Notes under the pieces: generated by a model
The model's input: the letters and a program-made list of their open reading frames with translations, nothing else
Told to the model about the DNA's origin: nothing
The model's database searches: none
Part shown: piece after piece, positions 1 through 8,337 of the stretch
Position numbering within the stretch: the stretch's first letter is position 1
How the letters are laid out: every line of letters begins with the position of its first letter
Translations under genes and position numbers: made by a program
Origin: Pedobacter cryotolerans
GTDB taxonomy: Bacteria > Bacteroidota > Bacteroidia > Sphingobacteriales > Sphingobacteriaceae
Direction: 5' to 3'
Length of the DNA stretch: 64,000 nucleotides
Assembly: GCF_005116475.1 (NCBI RefSeq)
Contig: NZ_SWBO01000002.1
Location: 81,258 to 145,257 of the forward strand

Positions 1-1322
1 TCTACATTGCCCAAACCAACCATCGCTTTGCTAATACCAGAAACTGTACCCGTAAAAGTTGGTGAAGCGATTGGTGCTTTTAAAGCTAAATCAGCTGTGC
101 TGGATTTTAAATTTAATGCTGTTTGTGTAGCTGTGCTGATTGGTTTATCGAGATCGCCTGTGTTATCTAAATTGCCCAAACCCACCATGGCTTTGCTAAT
201 ACCAGAAACTGTACCTGTAAAAGTTGGTGAAGCGATTGGTGCTTTTAAAGCTAAATCAGCTGTGCTGGATTTTGAATTTAATGCTGTTTGTGTAGCTGTG
301 CTGATTGGTTTATCGAGATCGCCTGTGTTATTTACGTTTCCAAGACCAACTTTAAAAGCATTAATGCCATTAGCAATTTTTGCATCAGTTATTACGCCAT
401 CAATTAATTTGGTTGTTGTTATTGCGCCATCGGCAATTTTACTATTGGTTATTTTTCCGTTTGCTATAACTGGTTGATCTGCTGTACCTGATAAATCACC
501 AGATAACTGTATTTTTCCTTTAATAGTTAGGCTTGCATCAGGAATTGATGCGTTTGCTACAGCTGCATCAACATAAGCTTTTGATGTTTTATCATTAAAT
601 TGCACCCAATCTGTTTGTGACAAAAACCCGTCTGTAGTGGCATTTGCTCTATTTAAACTTAAATTAGCATTTCCGTTTCCAATAATTACACTTAATGGAG
701 TAGTTGCTGAAATGGTTATTGGCTGTTGTGTTACGGAAGTAGGTAAATTATCCGGTATCCATAGCGAACCATTCCATCTTAGTACTTGGCCATTTTGTGG
801 AGCTGTTGCACTAATTGGAGCACCTTGAATTTTGCTAACTATAGGATTGGGATATGATCCACTAAGATCACCAGATGCGGTTCCAGCAGGAGCAGCTTGA
901 CTAGCGTAAATGGCGTAAGGCACCGACTGTAATTGCGATGTACCCATGTTTAGGAAACCGTTACCTCCAGTTGGATCAATCTCAACTTGTAAAAATTTAT
1001 TACCAGTAGCCCAAATTATTGTACTAAAATTCCCAGTTTGTGAACTAGCACCACTGCTACCAATTAAGGCGGTAAATAATCCAAACTTATTAGTTAAAAT
1101 AGTTCGAGTTTCTGAATAAACAACTGGGGAGTTTGCGCCGCCATCATGAATTGATAAACGTAGTGTAACGTTTTGCTCTGCAACAGGACTACCATCTGCT
1201 TTACGGGCCACACCTTGATAATTTATTTGGTTAATCTGTTGAGCTACTGATACATAACTAAAAAATGTTACAAAAATAGAAACTAACACAAAAAACTTTA
1301 AGTAGGTAAATTTTTTAATCAT
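1..1322 (-). CDS. Tail-fibre-like repeat surface protein, 3' end cut by window
   Basis: This frame is open from an ATG at 1322 to the window edge (440 codons, no stop). It starts with a signal peptide ending in SVAQQ, followed by a Bacteroidota-type N-terminal domain beginning INQINYQGVARKADG. A low-complexity region rich in GDLSG and DAKIANG motifs follows, then 55-residue tandem repeats containing ASPTFTGTVSGISKAMVGLG. Repeats of this wording are typical of phage tail-fibre-like and adhesin-like proteins, often with a C-terminal chaperone or trimerisation domain, which would lie outside the window. It begins 15 bp after the T9SS type B gene, so the two are probably co-transcribed. The exact function is unknown; a role in the cell surface or extracellular fibres is inferred. 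Confidence 0.8.
   Translation of the reverse strand, partial: MIKKFTYLKFFVLVSIFVTFFSYVSVAQQINQINYQGVARKADGSPVAEQNVTLRLSIHDGGANSPVVYSETRTILTNKFGLFTALIGSSGASSQTGNFSTIIWATGNKFLQVEIDPTGGNGFLNMGTSQLQSVPYAIYASQAAPAGTASGDLSGSYPNPIVSKIQGAPISATAPQNGQVLRWNGSLWIPDNLPTSVTQQPITISATTPLSVIIGNGNANLSLNRANATTDGFLSQTDWVQFNDKTSKAYVDAAVANASIPDASLTIKGKIQLSGDLSGTADQPVIANGKITNSKIADGAITTTKLIDGVITDAKIANGINAFKVGLGNVNNTGDLDKPISTATQTALNSKSSTADLALKAPIASPTFTGTVSGISKAMVGLGNLDNTGDLDKPISTATQTALNLKSSTADLALKAPIASPTFTGTVSGISKAMVGLGNV
7..345 (-). repeat. 165-bp in-frame tandem repeat
   Basis: Two near-identical 165-bp units begin at about 7 and 172, and a degenerate third begins at about 337. The period is exactly 55 codons, so the units keep the reading frame of the minus-strand protein. 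The few differences are mostly single bases. More units may lie beyond the window start. Confidence 0.85.
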
Positions 1323-1337
1323 AATTGGAGCTTTAGA

Positions 1338-1844
1338 TTATCTAATAAGAGTGATAAAACCACGTTGAATGGCAGTTTGGTTATTTTTCTTTAAACTTAG
1401 TATATAATAATAGGTGTCTTCGGCAAGAGGGTTTCCATTAAAATCACCTTTCCAATCATTTTGGTAATTTTTTACTTTATAAAGAATACGACCACCTCGG
1501 TCTATTATAGTAACCTCATTTTCTGAGTACCTATCCAAATCCCTAATGATCCAAGTATCATTTGATCCATCTGCATTTGGGGTTAATATATTTGTTGCAA
1601 CAACATATAAATTAGGCGTAAGAATAAAAAGTGGCGGTAGAGGTTGCAAAAATCCGTTGGTTAAGCTCACTTTAGAAGTCACCATACTTTCTACAAGAGC
1701 AAGTTCGCCAATATTCCACTCAAAAACATAAGCCGAATTGGTAAATGATCCACCACCAGCATTTATTACAGAAGGAGTTATACGCTGTGCACTACACGTT
1801 AATGTAACTAGACACAAGAAACTGACCAATAGAAAAGTCTTCAA
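1338..1844 (-). CDS. Small T9SS type B sorting-domain protein
   Basis: This is a 168-residue secreted protein. The signal peptide ends near residue 19 (TCSAQ). A short region with FEWNIGELALVES and GFLQP follows. The C-terminal ~85 residues match the gliding-motility-associated (CHU_C, type B) sorting domain: LTPNADGSNDTW, then VTIIDRGGRILYK, DWKGDFNGNPLAEDTYYYIL and a basic end. Type B domains direct export through the type IX secretion system. Almost nothing precedes the sorting domain, so the cargo part is tiny. It lies directly upstream of the repeat-rich surface protein, and the pair may be exported together. The function beyond sorting is unknown. Confidence 0.8.
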   Translation of the reverse strand: MKTFLLVSFLCLVTLTCSAQRITPSVINAGGGSFTNSAYVFEWNIGELALVESMVTSKVSLTNGFLQPLPPLFILTPNLYVVATNILTPNADGSNDTWIIRDLDRYSENEVTIIDRGGRILYKVKNYQNDWKGDFNGNPLAEDTYYYILSLKKNNQTAIQRGFITLIR

Positions 1845-2287
1845 AGTTAGATTGATTGAACGTTTATTTTATAGATGTTTGAACATTGATTTGTGGTCTA
1901 AAATACAACAAAATACGTAATAACCAAATGGATATTTCTTTTTGATAATGTATTAATTGTTGTAAAAAAGACGGCAGCCGATTTTACAATATTGTAAAGC
2001 ATTAGCACACATCTAATAAGCTAAATGTTTGAAAATTTCTTTAATAAAATATATTTCGATATTAAAATTTTAAAATAATAATGAGTTGGCTTTTGATATT
2101 GAAATTCGAGAACTCGAAAAAAAATTAGAATGGTTTAGCAACTTTAGCTTAATTATTATTTAAGTTCAAAAAATAGTGCTTATTTTAGGATATTTAACGC
2201 TGAATTGCTTTGCTATTTATATACAAAGAGCGTTATTAAATACACTAAAAAGATTTAATTATCGATGTAAAGGTTATAAACAAACCA
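1845..2287. other. Intergenic region at the 3' boundary of the PUL
   Basis: This 443-bp AT-rich gap separates the last PUL gene from the surface-protein pair. No plausible gene or clear terminator is visible. The one distinct element is a perfect 16-bp palindrome at 1983-1998, listed separately. Confidence 0.6.
1983..1998. promoter_or_regulatory. Perfect 16-bp palindrome, possible operator
   Basis: TTTACAATATTGTAAA is fully self-complementary. It lies about 140 bp upstream of the start of the T9SS type B gene. The size and symmetry suit a dimeric regulator site, but no regulator in the window is linked to it. Confidence 0.35.
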
Positions 2288-3307
2288 CTAATCACCTAAA
2301 CTCACCATAGCTTTTATTACTCCATTTTTAGGATCTAACCAATTGCTGAACTGATCTTTAACATCACCAAAATCTACTTTATGGGTAATGTAGTTGGTTG
2401 GGTTAACCAAACCAGCTTTCATCGATTTAATCACATGTTCAAAATCTTCTATAGTTGCGTTTCGGCTGCTCATTAAGGTTGCTTCACGTTTATGAAATTC
2501 TGGATGATTAAAAATTAAATCACCTTTTTGCAAACCAATTAATACAAATCTTGCTCCATGCGCCATGTAATTAATCGCGTTGTTAATTGCTTTCTGGTTT
2601 CCAGTTGCATCAATCACAACTGTTGGCATATCTCCGTTGGTAATATCGCTCAATTGAGCTAACACATCATCAGATAAAGCATTTACTACAAAATCTACTT
2701 TTAGTTTGTCTTTACAAAATGCCAAGCGGCTATCATTAATATCTAAAGCAATCACCTTTGCTCCTGCAATTCGGGCAAATTCCATAGTTCCTAATCCAAT
2801 CGGACCAGCACCAATCACCAATACAAATTCGCCTTTTTTTATATCCGCTCTGCGAACTCCATGAGCACCAATGGCTAAAGGTTCAACCAAAGCCAATTCA
2901 TCGTAAGTTAAATCTTCACCATGTAGTAAAGTTTTAGCTGGTACTGATAAATATTCACGCATGCCACCATCTACATGAACACCGCAAACCTGCATTTTTA
3001 CACAGCAGTTGGGCTTATGCATTCGGCAAGCGATACATTCTCCACAATTAAAATAAGGAATAAACGTAACCTTCTCGCCCACTTTAAACTCATCATTTCC
3101 ATCTACTTCAACTAATTCGCCAGAAAGTTCATGACCTAAAACTCGTGGATAATTAAAAAAAGGCTGTGTGCCTTCAAAAGCATGTAAATCTGTACCACAA
3201 ATGCCAATGCGTTTAATCTTGATAATTGCTTGGCCTTTTTGCAATTGAGGTTTTTCTGTTTCTGAATACTCGAAGTTTCCAGGTGTTGTGCAGGTTAGGG
3301 TTTTCAT
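2288..3307 (-). CDS. Zinc-dependent alcohol/polyol dehydrogenase (MDR family)
   Basis: This 339-residue cytoplasmic enzyme is a medium-chain dehydrogenase of the sorbitol/L-idonate/galactitol dehydrogenase type. Catalytic zinc ligands are visible as C37, H59-E60 and E142. Structural zinc cysteines are C88, C91, C94 and C102. The Rossmann motif GAGPIG is at 166-171, followed by an acidic D189, which favours NAD over NADP. It is the last gene of the 28909-2288 run, downstream of an SDR dehydrogenase. Together they probably oxidise a deoxy-sugar or sugar acid released from pectin (L-fucose, L-rhamnose or L-galactose derivatives). The substrate cannot be read from sequence. Confidence 0.85.
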   Translation of the reverse strand: MKTLTCTTPGNFEYSETEKPQLQKGQAIIKIKRIGICGTDLHAFEGTQPFFNYPRVLGHELSGELVEVDGNDEFKVGEKVTFIPYFNCGECIACRMHKPNCCVKMQVCGVHVDGGMREYLSVPAKTLLHGEDLTYDELALVEPLAIGAHGVRRADIKKGEFVLVIGAGPIGLGTMEFARIAGAKVIALDINDSRLAFCKDKLKVDFVVNALSDDVLAQLSDITNGDMPTVVIDATGNQKAINNAINYMAHGARFVLIGLQKGDLIFNHPEFHKREATLMSSRNATIEDFEHVIKSMKAGLVNPTNYITHKVDFGDVKDQFSNWLDPKNGVIKAMVSLGD

Positions 3308-3325
3308 TTTAATTGTTGTCAGTCT

Positions 3326-3561
3326 TTTCCTTGGTCGGTGTCTCCACCGACCGATATGTTAGATTTATCAATGGTTGGTGGGGACACCAACCAAGGAAGT
3401 GGATTAATATTATTTTATTAGGACAAAGTTTACAGCAGTCCTTCGACAAGCTCAGGATGACAAAGTTTTGTTGTAACTGATTGGTGAGGACACCAATCAA
3501 GGAATTACAAATTATTCCTTCATTCAAAATTCAATCATTCAAAATTCAATCATTCAAAATT
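3326..3561. repeat. Intergenic block of palindromic and short tandem repeats
   Basis: The gap between the SDR and zinc dehydrogenase genes is packed with repeats. There is an inverted pair of the GGTTGGTGTCC/CACCAACC family at 3329-3397 and a single copy at 3478-3502. A CTTCGACAAGCTCAGGATGACA element lies near 3440-3463. A 15-bp tandem repeat (cattcaaaattcaat, about 2.7 copies) runs from 3521 to 3561. The same families recur across the window. Confidence 0.75.
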
Positions 3562-3563
3562 AA

Positions 3564-4352
3564 CTAAGCATTAGCTAAAGCTCTGTCTAAGTGAACGTAA
3601 CCACCATCTACATGAATAATTTGTCCAGTTGTGTGGCTTGATTTATCAGACATTAAAAAAGCCGCCATATTAGCAATTTCTTCGGCAGTTGTCATTCTGT
3701 TTTCTAGCGGAATTTTCGAAGTGATTTCATTTAATTTTTCTTGGGCATTTGGCAAGGTTTCGATCCATGTTTCGTATGCTGGTGTCCAACATTCGGCTAC
3801 CATAATGGCGTTAACACGAATACCATATTTTAACAATTCAACTGCCCATTCTCTGGTTAAAGCATTTCTACCGCCATTAGCAGCGGCATAAGCCGAAGTA
3901 TTTCCTTGTCCGGTTTCGCCAGTTTTAGAAGTAATATTAACAATTGCTCCTTTACTTCTAATTAGCTCTGGTAAAGCATAATGTGCCATTAAATAGTAAT
4001 GAACTACATTTTTGTGTAATGAAGCCATAAAATCTTCATAGTTTCCATTTTCTAATCCAACTCCATCATTTACACCTGCGTTATTCACCAAACCATCAAT
4101 TCTACCAAATTGTGTAATAATTTCTTTAACCACTTTTTCGCAGTCTGCTGGTTTTGCCAATTCTGCTACAAACTGAAATGCCTTACCGCCATTGGCATTA
4201 ATCGCATCGGTAACTTTTAAATTATCTTCCGCTTTGCGACCAACAACTACAGCTATAGCTTCTTCTTTGGCAAAAAGCTCTGCCATTGCTTTGCCAATTC
4301 CTTTTGCACCACCAGTGATGATGATAACTTTATCTTTTAAGTTTAAGTTCAT
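3564..4352 (-). CDS. SDR-family sugar dehydrogenase (L-fucose/L-rhamnose dehydrogenase-like)
   Basis: This 262-residue classical short-chain dehydrogenase has the cofactor motif TGGAKGIG at 13-20, NNAG at 90-93, catalytic S142 and Y155. The family's usual YxxxK is YAAAN here: the catalytic lysine position (159) is asparagine, confirmed in the DNA (AAT). The rest of the fold is intact, including IIHVDGGYVHLDRA at the C-terminus and an ECWTP segment resembling sugar dehydrogenases of the fucose/rhamnose type. The likely role is NAD(P)-dependent oxidation of a 6-deoxy-hexose or its keto acid, paired with the downstream zinc dehydrogenase. The Asn substitution could be a subfamily trait or a loss of activity. 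Confidence 0.8.
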   Translation of the reverse strand: MNLNLKDKVIIITGGAKGIGKAMAELFAKEEAIAVVVGRKAEDNLKVTDAINANGGKAFQFVAELAKPADCEKVVKEIITQFGRIDGLVNNAGVNDGVGLENGNYEDFMASLHKNVVHYYLMAHYALPELIRSKGAIVNITSKTGETGQGNTSAYAAANGGRNALTREWAVELLKYGIRVNAIMVAECWTPAYETWIETLPNAQEKLNEITSKIPLENRMTTAEEIANMAAFLMSDKSSHTTGQIIHVDGGYVHLDRALANA

Positions 4353-4436
4353 AAATTTTGAAATTATTGAATGAGAGAATGACCGAATGAGAGAGTTTGA
4401 AAAATTTGCTATTTATTCCCTCATTCAATCCTTCAA

Positions 4437-6827
4437 TCATTCTATCATTTTTATTATATCTTTTATTCTTTCTTCTGGTATAACTTTTAAGCTTTCTATT
4501 TTTCCATTTTTTAAAACCCCTTCAACAGTAGTTTGGTATGGTGCATGGAGTTTAAAGTGCACATCCCAGTTTTTCGGCCACGCCGGAAACAAGATGATTT
4601 TTTTTCCATCGCATTGCATTAACATTTCTTGTAAACCAATCATCCCAGATCCGCCCCAATTGTGATCTGGAACCCAATCAAATCCAGGACCCCAAAATGC
4701 TGGAAATCTTCTGCCAGAATTTTGAAGTTTCAACTTTGTTAATCTTGCAGCTTCATCAGTTAAACCTAGTCTTGCGGCAAAAATATTGTCTTGTTTCCAG
4801 CCAACATGACTTCTGAATTTTAAAACATCAGTATCAAACTGATAAGTGTTTATTGCAGTATCTAATCCGGGTTTGCCGACACCATATATCCCCCATGGAT
4901 AAACTGGGTACAATTGCGGACTTTCGGTATTGTTAACTCGCTCCCATAATTTAGCTGGCGAAATCGTTGGTTTCTCATTAAATTCTCTAAAACTAATTGG
5001 CGGAATGGTATTTAAAATGGTTTGCCAATTTTTTTTCTGTTCTTCAGAGGCTGATTTTAGTTCTATTAACCTTTGCAAAACAGTTTTTAATCCTGCAATG
5101 GTTGAGGTAGCATTGTAAGCCATTTTATAAGTTTCGGCTGCAGAACCTGGATATAAAACCAAATGTCCGTTGGCATCTAAAGCCTTTGCCCCTCTTTGTT
5201 TAGCCAAATAAGTGTAATGTTCTTTAAAAAACGTAAGCGAACTTTCTATCAACGGCATGTATGCTGTAATGTCTTGATTGTTATAACGTTCTGTTTCTAA
5301 AATCATCATGCAGAACTCTAAAATAGTATCCCATTCGTATTCGAGCCAAGCATTGTATTCCATGCCTTTATCGTAACCTTCAGGGCGTTTCCAACCGTAT
5401 TCTGCTGGATTTGGCAAACCGAAATTTTCTATTTGTTCGGTAAAACTAGCGCCATTATGGCCCCAAGCAACTTTAGTTCTTAATTCAGCATTTTGTAAAA
5501 TGCGTTTGTAAAACTCAAATTGAGGTTTCATCATTTCGAAATCGCCACTTTTAAGCATAGGCCAGTACACCAATCTTTGATTTTGAGCCGTATGGGTACC
5601 GCCTCCCCAATTTCTGAAATCAGGTGTATATTTTAGAGATGTATCTGTTAATTGAGGATCAAAAGTAAATAAGCCACCGTTAAATTTTGTTGGCCAATTG
5701 CCTTTTGAATTTGCACCTAACATGTACCTGAATAATTGGTAATTCTGACTTACTTGGTTTGCTAAAGTATCAACAGAGTTGATGTAAATGAAGCTTTTAT
5801 TCCAATAGTCATTCCACCATTTTTTTGTTGCTTTAAATGCAATATCGGGCGCTACACGCTCCCCTACAATCGGAACATTAAAAGAAAAATCAGCAAATAG
5901 ATCTACAATTAAATTACTGACTTTTACCGATTTTATAGTTTTCAACTTCCACTCTCGATATGGAGTACCTAAATATTCACCTTCAGTTATACCAGCTTGA
6001 TGCAGGTTTTTACCCCACATGCTACCTCCAGCCGTTCTATTAAAAAGAGGATTATAAAGCTCGTTGATATAATTTTCCAACCCTTGTTGTTTAACCACTA
6101 CATCAAAAACTGTTTTTTTATTGGTATGATAAAAATTAACAATATTATTCTGAAAATAGATAGAATCTTTTAAGGTTTTAACTTCACCTTGTGGTGCCCA
6201 TTTATAAGAGTTTTGATTATTTTCTTTTCCTTTTGTAATCCGATCTTGAAAACGCCAAGATTGATAACTTGCTTCTGTATGAATTTTTTGATTTGATTCT
6301 ACATCAAAATGTATAGTTGGACTAAATACATCTACCCACACTTTCACATTAGCAGTTAATTTACCTTTCTTTCCATAAATTTGAATGTAACCATCTTTTA
6401 AAAGCAGTTCTTGTTTAAAATCTTTTCCTTGAAATGGATTTGGAGTTAATTTCAATTTTATTCGTCCAAGCTTAAGTAAGGTGTTATTTTCATCAAATGC
6501 ACCACTTTTTGAGAGATAGGCATAAATTTCTCCCTTTTCTACCCAAACATTTACACCAATATCTCCACCGCCTACAGCCATCGATTCTGATGAATTTTTG
6601 CTTTGGGTATTCCAAATTATGTTTCTTTGTTGCGCATTTGCGATGTTATTAAACCAAATAGAAAAGAAGAAAACTGAGACAAGCTTGATATTTATCAACC
6701 GCAAAAAATATAAGAACGGAAAGTGAAGTTTACACATATTAGTTTTACACCATATCAGGCATTTAAGGAAATATAAGTTTTTACCTCCCTCAATTGATCT
6801 TCTTTTTTTATTAATGGTTAAACTCAT
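4437..6827 (-). CDS. DUF5703 / GH95-like (alpha/alpha)6 glycoside hydrolase
   Basis: This 796-residue secreted protein has an N-terminal beta-sandwich typical of DUF5703 (NSSESMAVGGGDIGVNVW, SKSGAFDENNTLLKLGR at roughly 75-115). A large helical barrel and a C-terminal beta domain follow, as in GH95-type enzymes acting on alpha-L-fucose or alpha-L-galactose. GH95 alpha-L-galactosidases are known in RG-II degradation, which suits the neighbours. The signal peptide ends ANAQQ near residue 66. The frame opens at 6827, nine bases after the upstream esterase, but Met31 (6737) would give a more ordinary signal peptide. Activity is inferred from fold and context only. Confidence 0.75.
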   Translation of the reverse strand: MSLTINKKRRSIEGGKNLYFLKCLIWCKTNMCKLHFPFLYFLRLINIKLVSVFFFSIWFNNIANAQQRNIIWNTQSKNSSESMAVGGGDIGVNVWVEKGEIYAYLSKSGAFDENNTLLKLGRIKLKLTPNPFQGKDFKQELLLKDGYIQIYGKKGKLTANVKVWVDVFSPTIHFDVESNQKIHTEASYQSWRFQDRITKGKENNQNSYKWAPQGEVKTLKDSIYFQNNIVNFYHTNKKTVFDVVVKQQGLENYINELYNPLFNRTAGGSMWGKNLHQAGITEGEYLGTPYREWKLKTIKSVKVSNLIVDLFADFSFNVPIVGERVAPDIAFKATKKWWNDYWNKSFIYINSVDTLANQVSQNYQLFRYMLGANSKGNWPTKFNGGLFTFDPQLTDTSLKYTPDFRNWGGGTHTAQNQRLVYWPMLKSGDFEMMKPQFEFYKRILQNAELRTKVAWGHNGASFTEQIENFGLPNPAEYGWKRPEGYDKGMEYNAWLEYEWDTILEFCMMILETERYNNQDITAYMPLIESSLTFFKEHYTYLAKQRGAKALDANGHLVLYPGSAAETYKMAYNATSTIAGLKTVLQRLIELKSASEEQKKNWQTILNTIPPISFREFNEKPTISPAKLWERVNNTESPQLYPVYPWGIYGVGKPGLDTAINTYQFDTDVLKFRSHVGWKQDNIFAARLGLTDEAARLTKLKLQNSGRRFPAFWGPGFDWVPDHNWGGSGMIGLQEMLMQCDGKKIILFPAWPKNWDVHFKLHAPYQTTVEGVLKNGKIESLKVIPEERIKDIIKMIE

Positions 6828-6836
6828 CTTGCTAAA

Positions 6837-8255
6837 TTACCAATTATCTGTTCTAAATGATGATACTGGCAAGCCATCGTTACCAAATAAATCGCCTACT
6901 ACAAAATCTTTAAAGGCATAACGTACTGCAACAGGATTTTTTACTTCTGTAGCTGTTACTGTTACACTACTTCCAGTTATTGCAGCCTTAGCAGGATAAA
7001 ATTTTTGGTCATCGCCAGCTATTTCAAATAAAGCTAAATCTTTACCAAAGGAAGTTAATCCATTGGCTACATTTTGAAATTTGATAATTGCCTTGTCTGC
7101 ATCAATAGTTATTGATTCGTAATTTGGACTAGCGAAACCAAAACCTTTAATGCCGTAAGTTTGAGCCAATGCTATATAAGCTAATCGTTCACCACCTTGT
7201 TTTTTATGTGCGGGATGAATATTTTTAAATTCGCCTACATCCATCAAAACTGCCATACCGCTGTTTGCGATTTTTGCTAATGATTTACGCTGTGCATCTC
7301 TTAAATAAGCAGAATTGTACGCTGGTGCAGGTTTATCATGAAAGGAAGCATAATTAAAAGGTGCAATTTGTGCATAGTAAAACGGAAATTCACCAATATC
7401 CCAAGCTTTTCTCCAATTCGAAACCATTAGCGGAAACAACTCTAAATATTGTGTCGGTCGCTCATAATTCGATTCGCCTTGATACCAAATTGCACCACGA
7501 ATACCATAGCCAATAACGGGATATAACATTCCATTGTATAAAGTGGTTGGCGTTCTGCTTACTTCTTTAATCGTATCAGCAGGTTTAGGGATTTTTATTT
7601 CTGGAAAAGCCTGCAAATCTTCTGCAGACATCCAAGCTTCGATAGATGAACCACCATAACTATCGTTGATTAATCCGATAGGAACATTTAACATTTCATT
7701 TAATAAGGAACCAAAATAATAAGCTGTTGCACTAAAATTAGCTATGGTTTCTGGACTTGCTGCTTTCCAATCTGATGGTTTGCTGTTTTCTTGTTTGGTA
7801 GTAATTGATGAACGAGGAACGGTATATATCCTAATATATGAATTTTTAGATTTTAGGATTGCTTCATTTGAACCAATAATTGGTTGAGATTTAAAACCTT
7901 TCATTGGCATTTCCATATTAGATTGGCCTCCGCAAAACCAAACTTCGCCAATTAAAATATCGTTTAAAACCAATAATTCTCCATCGTTAAAGCTGATTTG
8001 GAATGGACCACCAGCTTTGGGAGTAACTACTTTTATTTTAAATTTTCCTTTGGCATCAGCCGTTGCTGAATATGTTTTTTTATTCCACGATGTGATAATT
8101 TTAACACTTGAAGATGGTTTTGCCCAACCCCAAAGTGCCACATTGCTTTGTTGCTGCAAAACCATGTGATCAGTAAAAATGGATGCTGGTTTTACCTTTG
8201 CAAAAGCATTGGTAAATATTGCGAGAGAAAAAAATATAATAAGTTTTAATTTCAT
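6837..8255 (-). CDS. Sialate O-acetylesterase-type SGNH carbohydrate esterase
   Basis: This 472-residue periplasmic esterase has a signal peptide ending TNAFA, a beta-sandwich N-terminus (FTDHMVLQQ) and the SGNH nucleophile block GQSNM with S112. A conserved GAIWYQGESN is near 254-263, and the C-terminal block carries H347. In most relatives that block reads DIHP; here it is NIHP, so the acidic triad member at 345 is asparagine. In pectin loci such enzymes remove O-acetyl groups that block glycosidases. It sits between GH127 and the DUF5703 enzyme in the same run. Deacetylation of a rhamnogalacturonan side chain is inferred. Confidence 0.85.
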   Translation of the reverse strand: MKLKLIIFFSLAIFTNAFAKVKPASIFTDHMVLQQQSNVALWGWAKPSSSVKIITSWNKKTYSATADAKGKFKIKVVTPKAGGPFQISFNDGELLVLNDILIGEVWFCGGQSNMEMPMKGFKSQPIIGSNEAILKSKNSYIRIYTVPRSSITTKQENSKPSDWKAASPETIANFSATAYYFGSLLNEMLNVPIGLINDSYGGSSIEAWMSAEDLQAFPEIKIPKPADTIKEVSRTPTTLYNGMLYPVIGYGIRGAIWYQGESNYERPTQYLELFPLMVSNWRKAWDIGEFPFYYAQIAPFNYASFHDKPAPAYNSAYLRDAQRKSLAKIANSGMAVLMDVGEFKNIHPAHKKQGGERLAYIALAQTYGIKGFGFASPNYESITIDADKAIIKFQNVANGLTSFGKDLALFEIAGDDQKFYPAKAAITGSSVTVTATEVKNPVAVRYAFKDFVVGDLFGNDGLPVSSFRTDNW

Positions 8256-8292
8256 TTTTTATTAATTATTGTACAAAGCTAATGCTTAGAGG

Positions 8293-8324
8293 AGATTGCT
8301 TCGTCGTTCCTCCTCGCAATGACG
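8293..8324. repeat. REP-like element, single half
   Basis: One half of the attgcttcgtcg...cctcgcaatgacg repeat family lies in the short gap after GH127. The family's full form is an inverted pair. Confidence 0.75.
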
Positions 8325-8337
8325 ATTTGAAATTAGT

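Noticed and set aside
7..477. Plus-strand open frame with tandem repeats
   Set aside because: It is the shadow of the minus-strand repeat protein, which has a signal peptide, a recognised N-terminal domain and an open frame to the window edge.
3309..3527. 72-residue minus-strand open frame between the two dehydrogenase genes
   Set aside because: It is composed of interspersed palindromes, with no recognisable protein features.
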